Source: CAYHVK01 sp964360255
Lineage (GTDB): Bacteria; Bdellovibrionota; Bdellovibrionia; Bdellovibrionales; UBA1609
Assembly (NCBI GenBank): GCA_964360255.1
Contig: CAYHVK010000020.1
Location: 1-60,402, forward strand
Reading direction: 5' to 3'
DNA length: 60,402 nt
The stretch's first letter is position 1. Each line of letters starts with the position of its first letter. Positions 46,174 to 55,490 of this stretch are shown one piece after another. Below the pieces are notes generated by a model. It saw nothing but the letters and a program-made list of their open reading frames with translations. It ran no database searches and was not told the DNA's origin. The translations under genes were made by a program, and so were the position numbers.

Positions 46174-48327
46174 TTAGCCGAAAATAGCGGCCCAGAGAGA
46201 AGCGAACCAATGACTGACGCGCGACCAGAATGAAGTTTCAACTTCTGCTGACTCAGCTGATGCCGGTAAACGGCCATCACTGACCTTCTCATTAGCGGCA
46301 TAATTTGGAATCTGGATATAGACTCCATTGAAATAGAACCCACCTGTCGGCGGCGCGTACACTGTCTGACAAGTCAGCTTCGCTTGCATGCCGCAATTGT
46401 CATCGTCACAGTTATCACCTTGGCCCGAACCGCGAGACAGAAGACTCCATGCTCCGTCGGATTGAACAGGGGTGTAGTTTCCTTTATCAACTTTGTAGTT
46501 GTAAGAAACCGAACATGTTTTTCCGTTCATCACTTCTGCCGCGATTCGAATACCGCATTGAAGTGGAGCTTTACATTCTGCACCTGGGTGACCTGGTCGA
46601 TAAATAAGCGACCATCCTCCCCACTGAATGGCACCGTTCACACCACTCCACGGGGTGTATGTTTCTGGAGAGTCTGTTGAGAAAGATTTGAACTGATACC
46701 TCAAGCGAAGTTGCGCTTCACCAGTGCACGAAACACCAACGCGCATTCCGCAACCTGGGTAATCATTGCAATCACTGTTCGCATCGCTATGGAATGTCGC
46801 CCATGCACCATTCGAACCTGTACCGCTCACTTTACTATCATTACGAGCTTGATAGTAGATGCTGCAATTCGCAGTTGGAGGAGTGTAAACCGTGCAGCCC
46901 GGATAACCATATGAACCACCGAGATTTCCGTTATTGCAATAACGAGTCTCTTCAGGACAAGTATCCGGCGAAGTCACTTGCGCTGCGAAGTAAGCTTTTA
47001 CTCCTGCACCATGCGCGACTGTTTGGCCGTTGAAAGTACAAGTGGCGGGTTCGCGAACTCCGCAAGTACCGTAAGGAGCTGAACCGCCCAGCGCTCCATT
47101 CACACAAGTTCTAGTTTCTGCAACCGATTCGCAAGTCGCACCGAACGGAACGCTTGGGGTTGAATAAGTTTTAACAGTTCCGTTATGGGCGATCGACTGA
47201 CCGTTAAACGTGCATGCTACTGGTGGAGCTGTTGTACATGCTGATGCTGTGTACGCTCCGCTGAGTGAGCCATTGATGCAAGTACGAACTTGGCTCGCGC
47301 ACGCTGACCCGAATGGAACTTGAGTTGTTTGATAAGCCGTTACTGTGCCGTTATGTGCAATCGTCTGACCGTTGAAGTTACATGTTTGAGCGTTCTGCAC
47401 AACGCATGCGGCGTTTGTATACGAACCACTGAGTTGACCGTTAGTGCAAGTGCGCTGCTGGAACTTACAAGTTCCGCCGTAACCTACTGTGGCCGTTTCG
47501 TAAGCCGTCACTTGTCCTTGGTGAGGAATATCTTGGCCATTGAATTTACAAACCGCTGGTGGATTCACTACGCAACTAGCAGCTGGGAATGTTCCGCCAA
47601 GAACGCCGTTATTACATGAGCGCTTTTGACTCACGCAGGTTTCTTGATAGCTTACAGATTCATTTTGATAAGCTAAAACTTCACCTAGATGAGGAATCAA
47701 CTGATTGTTGAAGACACATGAAGCCGCAGTATCAGGCACGCACGAGAGGAAATTATAAGAACCGGTGAAAGCCCCATCGAAACAACGGCGCACTTCTTTT
47801 TTGCAAGCCTGTCCGTAAGGAACAGAAGCGGCCTCAAAAGTTTCAATAGTTTGATTGTGCTGAACCACTGTGCCGCCAATATTACACTGACCGCTTTCAT
47901 TCATGCAGGAAAGATATTGATACGCGCCTGTGATTGCGCCATTTAAGCAGGTGCGGAGTTCACTTGAACATAGTGCGCTCGCAGCGACTGAGCTCGCTTG
48001 ATATGCGACAAAAGATTGTCCGTGTACATAGCTCATACCTTTAAATGTACAGCCAGCTAGTGGAGTTGGAGTTCCGCCGCCCGGAATAATACATTCGCCC
48101 CATTGCGGACCGCTGTTTGTTGATTCGCAAGCCATAGTGCCCTGCTGACCATCTTTTTCACAAGTTTTTGAAGTTTCGGTACAGGCGAAGATTGTATTTG
48201 TACCATCGAGGCCTTTTTGTAAATCGCGGCTACTCAGTCCCACTCGCGCGCAGTTTTGAAATAGAGTGACCAACATGACCGCACCGATAACAGTGCCCAA
48301 TACCGTGCCCATTGTCTTCTTCGACAT
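46174..48327 (-). CDS. Large surface lipoprotein-like protein with seven Cys-rich tandem repeats
   Basis: The 717-residue protein starts with a hydrophobic signal ending in FQNC (Cys26), a non-standard lipobox. Seven repeats with a period near 56 residues follow at 93-141, 148-196, 204-252, 260-308, 316-364, 372-422 and 430-478. Each has the pattern C-x-F-N-G-Q-x-I-x-H, an A-Y stretch, V-P-F-G-x-x-C, then R-T-C-x-N-G-x-L-x-G-x-Y and a final C. The next 200 residues hold Cys- and Trp-rich segments with a repeated CNDYPGCGMR / CDDDNCGMQ motif. The end is a Pro/Tyr stretch and a short aromatic tail (FWSRVSHWFASLWAAIFG). Four cysteines per repeat suggest disulfide-bonded modules outside the cytoplasm. 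Adhesion is plausible but unproven. Confidence 0.85.
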   Translation of the reverse strand: MSKKTMGTVLGTVIGAVMLVTLFQNCARVGLSSRDLQKGLDGTNTIFACTETSKTCEKDGQQGTMACESTNSGPQWGECIIPGGGTPTPLAGCTFKGMSYVHGQSFVAYQASSVAASALCSSELRTCLNGAITGAYQYLSCMNESGQCNIGGTVVQHNQTIETFEAASVPYGQACKKEVRRCFDGAFTGSYNFLSCVPDTAASCVFNNQLIPHLGEVLAYQNESVSYQETCVSQKRSCNNGVLGGTFPAASCVVNPPAVCKFNGQDIPHQGQVTAYETATVGYGGTCKFQQRTCTNGQLSGSYTNAACVVQNAQTCNFNGQTIAHNGTVTAYQTTQVPFGSACASQVRTCINGSLSGAYTASACTTAPPVACTFNGQSIAHNGTVKTYSTPSVPFGATCESVAETRTCVNGALGGSAPYGTCGVREPATCTFNGQTVAHGAGVKAYFAAQVTSPDTCPEETRYCNNGNLGGSYGYPGCTVYTPPTANCSIYYQARNDSKVSGTGSNGAWATFHSDANSDCNDYPGCGMRVGVSCTGEAQLRLRYQFKSFSTDSPETYTPWSGVNGAIQWGGWSLIYRPGHPGAECKAPLQCGIRIAAEVMNGKTCSVSYNYKVDKGNYTPVQSDGAWSLLSRGSGQGDNCDDDNCGMQAKLTCQTVYAPPTGGFYFNGVYIQIPNYAANEKVSDGRLPASAESAEVETSFWSRVSHWFASLWAAIFG
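46894..48051 (-). repeat. Coding tandem repeat, seven units of about 168 bp
   Basis: Encodes residues 93-478 of the repeat protein. Units three to seven are the most alike (CKFNGQ, CNFNGQ, CTFNGQ starts), while the first two and last are more diverged, suggesting expansion from the middle. Confidence 0.8.
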
Positions 48328-48374
48328 TTTCGCTCCCCGCGTATCTTTTCTTATCTATATAAAAATAATATCAC

Positions 48375-49508
48375 CTAATAGAAGAACGTAGCTAATATTC
48401 GGCGATTCTTTGCTCGACCTTCTTCAGTCTTATTCGTTGCCACTGGCTTAGTAGGCCCGAATCCCTTAGCACTGACACGACTGCCTTCAACAAGACCGCC
48501 GCCAACTAAGAAAGTACGAATCGACTCTGACCTACGTCGAGAGAGATTCATATTATATTTCAAGGTACCCGTTGAATCCGTGTGACCTTCAATGAGCAGT
48601 TTCGCTTTTGGATTTCGCTTCATAAGCGTCGCCACTTTATTGAGCTGTCTGTAATACTGCGGCTTGATCACGTCGCTATCCAGATCGAAGTTGATGGTTA
48701 ATCTCATTTGAATTTTTTCTTGAACTTGGCAACCGAAACCATTTACTTTTTTACCGCGTGGAGTATTCGCACATTGATCGTAGGCATTCGCAACGCCGTC
48801 TTGATCGTCATCGGCGTTAACATCCTCTTCTTCTTCAGGCTCACAACCGATTTCATCTACTTGCATGCCGCGCGGAGTATTCGGGCACGCATCGATAGCA
48901 TCTTTCACACCGTCGCGATCAGAATCTTTTTCAACGACGCGGGCCTGGCGAGGCGGCTCTGGTTCTGGCTCGCGCTTTCTTTCGCCGAGGCGATTAGGAC
49001 GATAAGTGACACTGAAGAATGGCAGGGCTATATCCGCTCCATTATCAGAGCCATCAGCTAAGACATGCACATATTCATAAGCAAAACCGAGCCACCATTG
49101 ATCACTCACCGCGTACTCAATACCTGGGCGTAAATTAAATGTAAGAGCTGTTTGATCTTCAATACCGAGAGGGAAATCCTGCGTTTCACTGAGACCTGCA
49201 CCCACTACGATGTATGGAAACCAACGCTTGGCCCAAGGCTCGAGTTCGTAACCGATACCACCCAAAAGACTGTACATAAGCGGATCATCTTCAAATTGGA
49301 AGTAGTCGTAAGCGATATGAGCAAACCATTGCTTACGGAAATAATAATCGCCCCAGATGCTGAAGCCGATATCGCTTTCAAGTTCATCGTCGACAAAATC
49401 GAGACCGAAATTCGGGCCAATACCTAAACCGAGACGCCAGTCGTCTTCGGTAGCAAACGTTTGAATAGAGATAAGGGAACAAAGAAGTAGTACGAGAAGT
49501 TTATTCAT
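48375..49508 (-). CDS. OmpA-family outer-membrane protein with thrombospondin-3-type repeats
   Basis: From ATG 49508 (MNKLLVLLLCSL) there is a signal peptide cut after TFA. An eight-strand-type beta-barrel region of about 170 residues follows. Two calcium-binding type 3 repeats come next (DSDRDGVKDAIDACPNTPRG and DDDQDGVANAYDQCANTPRG), then an OmpA-like peptidoglycan-binding domain (TINFDLDSDVIKPQYYRQLN; LLIEGHTDSTGTLKYNMNLS; RRRSESIRTFLV). It ends in Phe-Tyr. Likely anchors the outer membrane to the cell wall. A start eight residues earlier (49532) is possible; neither has a clear ribosome binding site. Confidence 0.92.
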   Translation of the reverse strand: MNKLLVLLLCSLISIQTFATEDDWRLGLGIGPNFGLDFVDDELESDIGFSIWGDYYFRKQWFAHIAYDYFQFEDDPLMYSLLGGIGYELEPWAKRWFPYIVVGAGLSETQDFPLGIEDQTALTFNLRPGIEYAVSDQWWLGFAYEYVHVLADGSDNGADIALPFFSVTYRPNRLGERKREPEPEPPRQARVVEKDSDRDGVKDAIDACPNTPRGMQVDEIGCEPEEEEDVNADDDQDGVANAYDQCANTPRGKKVNGFGCQVQEKIQMRLTINFDLDSDVIKPQYYRQLNKVATLMKRNPKAKLLIEGHTDSTGTLKYNMNLSRRRSESIRTFLVGGGLVEGSRVSAKGFGPTKPVATNKTEEGRAKNRRILATFFY

Positions 49509-49585
49509 GTATTTAAGACTAAATACATTCATATGATTCTACATTAAAAAATAAATGCACGAGACCTAGGTCTGACCAAAATTAT

Positions 49586-50062
49586 TTAAAAATAAAAACG
49601 TGCGCCGATTGCAATATCTACATCTGCATCGGTTTCAGGGATCACATCCATAGTCATAGAGACTTCAGAGAAAACTTCTACCGAAGGCTTAAAAGTATAG
49701 CTGAGTCCCATAGCGCCCCGTAGACCCAAATAAGTTTCGTCATCGTGCTTTTTGTTGCGACCTGGTCGGTCATCCCAAGAAATCATTCGTAAACCACCGC
49801 CGAAATGAACATCAAGCGCAGTGCGATCTAATTTGATAAGCCGGGGCCGATGAAATAAATAAGTGGCATGCACATAGAGATTCTGGTCATCATCATTCAT
49901 GCTCCATGCCCAGGCCGTATCAATAGAAGTGTTTTTGTCTAAAAAATAGTTAGTGGATAAACCTGTTGGAGAAATAAGAATTAAACCAACACCCAACTGC
50001 TTGGCTTGAGCTGCAGACGCGAACAAAACCAAACCCATCAGCCCTAAATATTTCTTAAACAT
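49586..50062 (-). CDS. Small outer-membrane beta-barrel-like protein
   Basis: The 158-residue protein has a signal peptide cut after AQA, then alternating strands with aromatic residues and a terminal IGARFYF, typical of an outer-membrane barrel. No named family was recognised. It starts only 3 bp after the clpB stop and may be co-transcribed with it. Confidence 0.75.
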   Translation of the reverse strand: MFKKYLGLMGLVLFASAAQAKQLGVGLILISPTGLSTNYFLDKNTSIDTAWAWSMNDDDQNLYVHATYLFHRPRLIKLDRTALDVHFGGGLRMISWDDRPGRNKKHDDETYLGLRGAMGLSYTFKPSVEVFSEVSMTMDVIPETDADVDIAIGARFYF

Positions 50063-50065
50063 GGA

Positions 50066-52657
50066 TCACCTTTTTTTAATTTCTAAACCTTTATCTTGAG
50101 CATCGACGATCAAATTATCACCCGGCTGTACTTCATGTGAAAGCATTTGTTTAGCCAAACGGTTCAAGATCTCAGATTTAATCACCCGTTTCAGTGGACG
50201 AGCTCCGTAAAGAGGGTCAAAACCTTTCGCCGCCAACCAATTCTTGGCTGAGTTCGAGATTTCGATTTTGATTTTCTTCTCTTCGAGTCGCTTCACCACA
50301 TCGTACATTTGAATGTCGACGATATCGCGCAAAAGTTTATCGCTTAAGGCTTCGAACACGATGACTTCATCGATACGGTTGACGAATTCAGGTCTGAAAT
50401 AATTTTTAAGCTGAGCCATAACGGCCACAGTTTTTTGCTCGTGATTGAGTTTTTCATCCATAATGGATTGAGACCCGATATTTGAAGTCATAACAAAAAC
50501 TGTGTTACGAAAATCAACGGTACGACCCTGACCATCAGTCAAACGGCCGTCATCAAGCACTTGAAGAAGAATATTGAAAACCTCTGGATGAGCTTTTTCA
50601 ATTTCATCGAGTAGAACAACACTGTAAGGGCGACGACGAACGGCTTCAGTGAGCTGACCACCCTCTTCGTATCCCACATATCCCGGAGGCGCGCCCACGA
50701 GGCGAGATACGGCGTGTTTCTCCATATACTCACTCATATCAATGCGGACTACGGCTTCTTCAGTATCGAACATAAAATCAGCAAGGGCCTTAACAGTTTC
50801 AGTTTTACCCACACCGGTTGGACCTAGAAATAAGAAGCTGCCAATCGGCTGGCGAGGATCAGAAATTTCGGCGCGAGCGCGACGAATAGCATCTGACACT
50901 GCCGTTAAAGCACGATCTTGCCCAACCACGCGTTTACGAAGAGCGTCTTCCATGTGAATGAGTTTTTGTGTTTCGCTCTCTAACATTTTATGAACAGGTA
51001 TACCCGTCCATTTAGCCACGATTTCGGCGATTTCATCTGGAGTGACTTCTTCTTTTAGAAGGCGCGGTTTTTGAGCCGAACCATCTTTGCTTTCTGACTC
51101 AATAGCTGACTTCAAGCGTTTTTCAAGTTCAGGCAAACGACCGTATTTTAATTCGGCCGCTTTTTCTAACTGACCATCGCGTTCGGCGCGTTCGATATCG
51201 AGGCGCACCTTTTCGATTTCAGCTTTTGTGCCCTTTATACCCGTGATTTCAGATTTCTCTTTATCCCACTGGGTTTTGAAAGTGCTGATTTGCTTATCGA
51301 GCTCTTTAATTTCTTGGGTAATGACTTTCGTGCGCTCAACTGCGTTTTCATCTTTTTCTTTTTTCAAAGCCTCGTTCTCGATCATGAGCTGCGTACGTTG
51401 ACGCTGAAGCTGATCGATTTCAGCCGGGACGCTGGTAATTTCAATTGAAAGGCGTGCCGCGGCTTCATCCATTAAGTCGATGGCTTTATCTGGTAAGAAA
51501 CGATCTTGAATATAGCGATGAGATAACTTCACGGCGGCCACAATAGCAGAGTCCGTAATGCGCACACCGTGGTGAACTTCGTACTTCTCTTTAAGGCCAC
51601 GCAAGATTGTAATTGCATCGGGCACTGACGGCTCTTGTACCATCACAGTTTGGAAGCGGCGCTCGAGCGCTTTGTCTTTTTCAATGTACTTGCGATACTC
51701 ATCTAATGTTGTGGCACCAATACAGCGCAGTTCGCCGCGGGCGAGAGCCGGCTTTAAGAGCTGACCCGCATCCATTGAGCCTTCTGCTTTACCAGCGCCA
51801 ACAAGGGTATGAATTTCATCAATAAATAAAATGATCTCGCCGTTCGATTGCGTGACTTCTTTAATTACCGCTTTCAGGCGGTCTTCGAATTCCCCGCGAT
51901 ATTTTGCTCCTGCAATGAGAGAGCCCATATCAAGCGAGAGGAGATGCTTGCCCAACAAAACTTCGGGGACATCTTTGTTGATAATTCTGAGAGCTAAACC
52001 TTCGGCGATGGCAGTTTTACCTACGCCCGGCTCACCGATTAAAACAGGATTGTTTTTTGTACGGCGAGACAAGACTTGGATCACACGACGAATTTCTTCG
52101 TCGCGGCCGACAACAGGATCCATTTTACCCTGCTCAGCCATTTCAGTTAGATTGCGTGCATATTTTTTGAGCGCATCAAATTTAACTTCAGGATTATCAT
52201 CCGTCACTTTTTGGGATCCTCGTTTTTCTTTCGTCACTTTTAAAAAGACATCATAGGTAACGCCGTTCTTCTCAAGAAAGCGGGTGGTTTCAGATTGGCG
52301 GTCACGCAGTAAACCTAAAACAAAATGCTCAGTTGAAACAAAGCTGTCGCCGAATGTCTTAGCTTCTTTTTCGGCCGTCTTAAGCAGGTTCATAAGGCCG
52401 GGGCTAGTGCCTACACGGACGTTGGTCCCTGTCACTTTAGGGAAATTTTGCAGTCTATTTTCTAAAAAGCTCTCTAAGGCCTCGAGCCGAAGCTTAGAAG
52501 TCTCTAAAAGCTGTGGAACAATGCCATCTTCTTGGTGAAGCAGCTCAATTATAAGATGTTCTGGCTCATAAATAGCATTTTGAGCATTCTCAGCTCGTTT
52601 AAAACCGGCCTGCAAGGCCTCTTGGCTCTTAATAGTCATTTTATTTTGATCAATCAT
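50066..52657 (-). CDS. clpB: ATP-dependent disaggregase ClpB
   Basis: The start ATG 52657 is favoured by GAGGTG six bases upstream. The 863-residue Hsp100 has the double Clp N-domain (EALQAGFKRAENAQNAIYEP), AAA1 with GEPGVGKTAIAEGLAL, the long coiled-coil middle domain (about 400-520), AAA2 with FLFLGPTGVGKTETVKALAD, the substrate pore loops (KYRGEFEDRL; PPGYVGYEEGG), and sensor regions. With DnaK it rescues aggregated proteins. The presence of the middle domain separates it from ClpA and ClpC. Confidence 0.97.
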   Translation of the reverse strand: MIDQNKMTIKSQEALQAGFKRAENAQNAIYEPEHLIIELLHQEDGIVPQLLETSKLRLEALESFLENRLQNFPKVTGTNVRVGTSPGLMNLLKTAEKEAKTFGDSFVSTEHFVLGLLRDRQSETTRFLEKNGVTYDVFLKVTKEKRGSQKVTDDNPEVKFDALKKYARNLTEMAEQGKMDPVVGRDEEIRRVIQVLSRRTKNNPVLIGEPGVGKTAIAEGLALRIINKDVPEVLLGKHLLSLDMGSLIAGAKYRGEFEDRLKAVIKEVTQSNGEIILFIDEIHTLVGAGKAEGSMDAGQLLKPALARGELRCIGATTLDEYRKYIEKDKALERRFQTVMVQEPSVPDAITILRGLKEKYEVHHGVRITDSAIVAAVKLSHRYIQDRFLPDKAIDLMDEAAARLSIEITSVPAEIDQLQRQRTQLMIENEALKKEKDENAVERTKVITQEIKELDKQISTFKTQWDKEKSEITGIKGTKAEIEKVRLDIERAERDGQLEKAAELKYGRLPELEKRLKSAIESESKDGSAQKPRLLKEEVTPDEIAEIVAKWTGIPVHKMLESETQKLIHMEDALRKRVVGQDRALTAVSDAIRRARAEISDPRQPIGSFLFLGPTGVGKTETVKALADFMFDTEEAVVRIDMSEYMEKHAVSRLVGAPPGYVGYEEGGQLTEAVRRRPYSVVLLDEIEKAHPEVFNILLQVLDDGRLTDGQGRTVDFRNTVFVMTSNIGSQSIMDEKLNHEQKTVAVMAQLKNYFRPEFVNRIDEVIVFEALSDKLLRDIVDIQMYDVVKRLEEKKIKIEISNSAKNWLAAKGFDPLYGARPLKRVIKSEILNRLAKQMLSHEVQPGDNLIVDAQDKGLEIKKR

Positions 52658-52696
52658 AGGCAACACCTCAACTCTTTGTTAAAGATGGGGCCGAAT

Positions 52697-52981
52697 ATGA
52701 AAATGTCAAATTTCACAGATCCTACAAAACGCGATATAAAAGGCCCTCTAAAGCCCGCCAGCCCACCCTTTCCGCGTGGCATAATTCTCGATGGGGTGAA
52801 GGCTTCAGACCTTCGCACCATGGATGTGATGTATTGCTGTGAGCAGTGCAGCTATTTCGACTCTCGCAAAAAGTCCTGTGCAATGGGCTTTAAAGTTGAA
52901 AAACACTTACGCGAGAACCAACTGAAGACGTATAATCTCACTGGGAAGATGGCCTTTTGTCGCTCGCAAGAAGTTGATTAA
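52697..52981 (+). CDS. Small Cys-rich hypothetical protein
   Basis: About 94 residues if translation starts at ATG 52697; 52685 or 52703 are alternatives, and a frame from 52532 would overlap clpB. The N-terminal half is polar and Pro-rich (PASPPFPRG). The C-terminal half has MYCCEQCSYFDSRKKSCAMG and a later FCRSQ, a five-Cys cluster that could bind zinc or an iron-sulfur cluster. No family was recognised. Divergent from clpB. Confidence 0.65.
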   Translation: MKMSNFTDPTKRDIKGPLKPASPPFPRGIILDGVKASDLRTMDVMYCCEQCSYFDSRKKSCAMGFKVEKHLRENQLKTYNLTGKMAFCRSQEVD

Positions 52982-53024
52982 ATCGACAGATCAGCTCGGT
53001 TGCCATTGCCCTAGTGGGTGAAAT

Positions 53025-53957
53025 TTGCTTGAGTTAACAGTTAAAGTTCTTATCGGTTTCGGCATTGGCCTTATTATCGGCTCTATTTTTCGTCTTTTCT
53101 CAAAGCCGAAAGCTATAAAATATAAAGGCCTCGGCATTTCAAAATTCGTTGAGCTAGAAGGCATCGAATATCATTTCGTACAAGAGGGTAAAGGCCCTGA
53201 CCTGCTTTTACTTCACGGTATCGGCGCCAATATTCTTTGCTGGCGCCAGCTTTGGAAATTATTGACCAAATTTTATCGAGTGACGGCCCTAGATCTCCCC
53301 GGCTTTGGCCACTCTAGCAAACGTATTGACGTGGGCTATGATCTTGATGCCCAAACCGCTCGCGTGGCCACGTTTCTCGAGGCTCTCGAAATTAAAAAAA
53401 CGTATGTTCTCGGCTGCTCTTTAGGCGGAGCCATTGCCCTTTGGCTGAGTAAAACTCGCCCAGAATTAGTTCAGCGCGTAGTGGCTATTGCTCCGGCCGT
53501 TCATCACGGCATTATTCGCATCGATACAAATCGCCTCTGGATTTTCGTGCATATTCTTAAATATATTATAGTGAACCCGTTTCTTGTGCGCCAAATTCTT
53601 CGTCGCGTTTTAACTAAACACAAGGATGCCACGCTCGATACAATTCTGGATTATTATGCTCCTTATCATAAGTCACCGGCGGCGGTGATTACTTTTTGGA
53701 AGTCATTTGATCTGATTAAAGATGCTCGTTTGCCGCAAGATTTAACGGAAGTTTCATGCCCAGTTTTAGTGCTTTACGGAAAACGGGATCGCATGGTGAG
53801 GCAACATTTTATCGATAATTTGCCTTCGCTGATTAAAGATCTGAGCGTGGTTTATCATGATGATGGTGGACACCATTTGATGAATGATGAGCCGAAATTC
53901 GTGGCTGAAGAAGTTAAGAAGTTTCTTGGTGTGCCTCAGCTGACGCTGGTACAGTAG
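53025..53957 (+). CDS. Membrane-anchored alpha/beta hydrolase
   Basis: The 310-residue protein begins at TTG 53025 with one membrane segment (about residues 6-24). The alpha/beta hydrolase fold follows: oxyanion segment LLLHGIGANILCW, nucleophile Ser132 in GCSLGG, acid Asp255 in YGKRDRM and base His in GGHHLMND. The substrate is unknown; lipase, esterase and C-C hydrolase members share this pattern. Confidence 0.85.
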   Translation: MLELTVKVLIGFGIGLIIGSIFRLFSKPKAIKYKGLGISKFVELEGIEYHFVQEGKGPDLLLLHGIGANILCWRQLWKLLTKFYRVTALDLPGFGHSSKRIDVGYDLDAQTARVATFLEALEIKKTYVLGCSLGGAIALWLSKTRPELVQRVVAIAPAVHHGIIRIDTNRLWIFVHILKYIIVNPFLVRQILRRVLTKHKDATLDTILDYYAPYHKSPAAVITFWKSFDLIKDARLPQDLTEVSCPVLVLYGKRDRMVRQHFIDNLPSLIKDLSVVYHDDGGHHLMNDEPKFVAEEVKKFLGVPQLTLVQ

Positions 53958-53988
53958 ATTTGTTCGATCTCGAGAAGTTATATTGCGA

Positions 53989-54267
53989 TTACTCTTCCCC
54001 AGTAATTTCAACTTTTGAAATCTGGCACTCAGGGCCGGTGAAAGTTACTGTGTAAGTGACGCTTTGGCCTCCGTATCTGTTGTCGAGAGTCACCTCTACG
54101 GTTTCGCCATCCTCAGATGGTTCGACGTATGTCACCTTTTGAGCATGGCTTTGATTGAGTCGCGCCAAATACTTCACAATTCTTTCAGCAGTTTGTTCGC
54201 ATGTGTCATAGGCAAATGCTTGAGAAGAAAAAGCAAATGAAAATAAAAGGGCAAATACGATCTTCAT
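53989..54267 (-). CDS. Small secreted hypothetical protein
   Basis: The 92-residue protein has a signal peptide (cut after QAFA) and a short mature domain with two cysteines (DTCEQT, GPECQI) that may pair. A helix is followed by beta strands. No family was recognised. Convergent with the hydrolase gene. Confidence 0.7.
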   Translation of the reverse strand: MKIVFALLFSFAFSSQAFAYDTCEQTAERIVKYLARLNQSHAQKVTYVEPSEDGETVEVTLDNRYGGQSVTYTVTFTGPECQISKVEITGEE

Positions 54268-54409
54268 GGAATCTCCTTAATAAAAGTATGGGCGAAACTA
54301 TCATAAAGATTTTGAAAAGACTAAAAAGCATAGGCTCTTGTAAAGCTTTCACTTTTAAAGCCAATTAAGCGGGGAACACCACTCAGATCAAAATTAGAAA
54401 GAAGAAGTT

Positions 54410-54814
54410 TTATCGAACAGCTTTTGTCGGCTTTTTGAGCGAAGTCGCATTGGCGCGGTAAAAACACACACCCTCTAAACCTGTCATTTTCTTTTTGGCA
54501 CTTCGGTTGGCAACCCAAAGACTTCCATTTTTACACTTTGTCTCCGGACTATAATATTCTCCCAATGGCTTTGAGCTGCAATTGGATGAAAAAATAAAGA
54601 AGTTAGTGGCCATGCATTCCTCTTTTGGGCCCGCATCACTAACTAAATTACAGCCTAAACCTTTTAGTTGATTGGCTGTTTCCAAAAAACAGTCAAATTG
54701 ACTCATGCCAAGAGGCCGCGCCTTTGCACAGTTGTAGCGGATTTCTTTTAGGTCTACTTCTGCATGTGCTGATAATGAAAATAGAAAAAATATAATAAGT
54801 GCAAGCCTAGGCAT
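54410..54814 (-). CDS. Small secreted Cys-rich hypothetical protein
   Basis: The start ATG 54814 has GGAG six bases upstream. The 134-residue protein has a signal peptide (MPRLALIIFFLFSLSAHA) and seven or eight cysteines in the mature part. The residues around CFLETANQLKGLGC and CMATNFFIFSSNC suggest disulfides. No family was recognised. Another frame over its last 110 bp continues 30 codons further. Confidence 0.65.
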   Translation of the reverse strand: MPRLALIIFFLFSLSAHAEVDLKEIRYNCAKARPLGMSQFDCFLETANQLKGLGCNLVSDAGPKEECMATNFFIFSSNCSSKPLGEYYSPETKCKNGSLWVANRSAKKKMTGLEGVCFYRANATSLKKPTKAVR

Positions 54815-55039
54815 ATGATTCTCCATGAATATCTAACCTCACAAATCATCCCATACCTTTTATTTAGTTTTAAATAGTCCAGAAATTGTGTGCATAGAAA
54901 TAAAGTTAAACTTACCAGTCTTTTATCCAGCACATTTGAACGAAGACAACTTGTATATTTTACGCTGACTTGGATTTTTAAAGTAAAATAATCATATTTA
55001 ATATACTATCCACCCTTACTTTAAGGTTTTGGAGGATTT

Positions 55040-55402
55040 ATGCGTGTGTTTTTAATTTTATTTTCATTTATCATATTTTTTTCTTTAGAGGTCTTTGCCT
55101 GCAATGCTGAAGAGGTTTTAGCTGCAGAAAAAGGTTTATCCAAAGCAACTGAGTTATATTCAGTCGGAGAGCTACAAAAAATAGATGTGCTTGCCGCAGA
55201 GCTGAAGGTTCAAACTTTAAAAGTATGCTTGGAGTTTGTAGAAAGCAAAATGAAATGTTTAGACTTTAGAGCTCAACAAGAAAAAAAGCTGACTCAAGCG
55301 AAAGAGTATCTTGATATTGGTGAAATATCATATGGAACCTATAAAGAAGAACTTATGAGAACAGTTGCTGCTGTTGAACTTTGCTCTAATGGTCAAAACT
55401 AA
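55040..55402 (+). CDS. Secreted helical hypothetical protein
   Basis: The 120-residue protein has a GGAGG site before ATG 55040, a signal peptide cut after VFA, and a mature part that is almost all helical (ELYSVGELQKIDVLAAELKV; VESKMKCLDFRAQQEKKLTQ). Four cysteines may form two pairs. No family was recognised. Confidence 0.7.
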   Translation: MRVFLILFSFIIFFSLEVFACNAEEVLAAEKGLSKATELYSVGELQKIDVLAAELKVQTLKVCLEFVESKMKCLDFRAQQEKKLTQAKEYLDIGEISYGTYKEELMRTVAAVELCSNGQN

Positions 55403-55490
55403 ATAAATCTCTGGCTGCATTTGGACGGATCTAAAGTGTCTTTGTTGCCAAAATATTCGTGGTTAAGCTCTCAAGTCATTAAAGTCGATC

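Noticed and set aside
46894..48051. CRISPR array, suggested by regular spacing
   Set aside because: The period is about 168 bp, in frame and coding; the units are diverged protein repeats, not identical short repeats with unique spacers.
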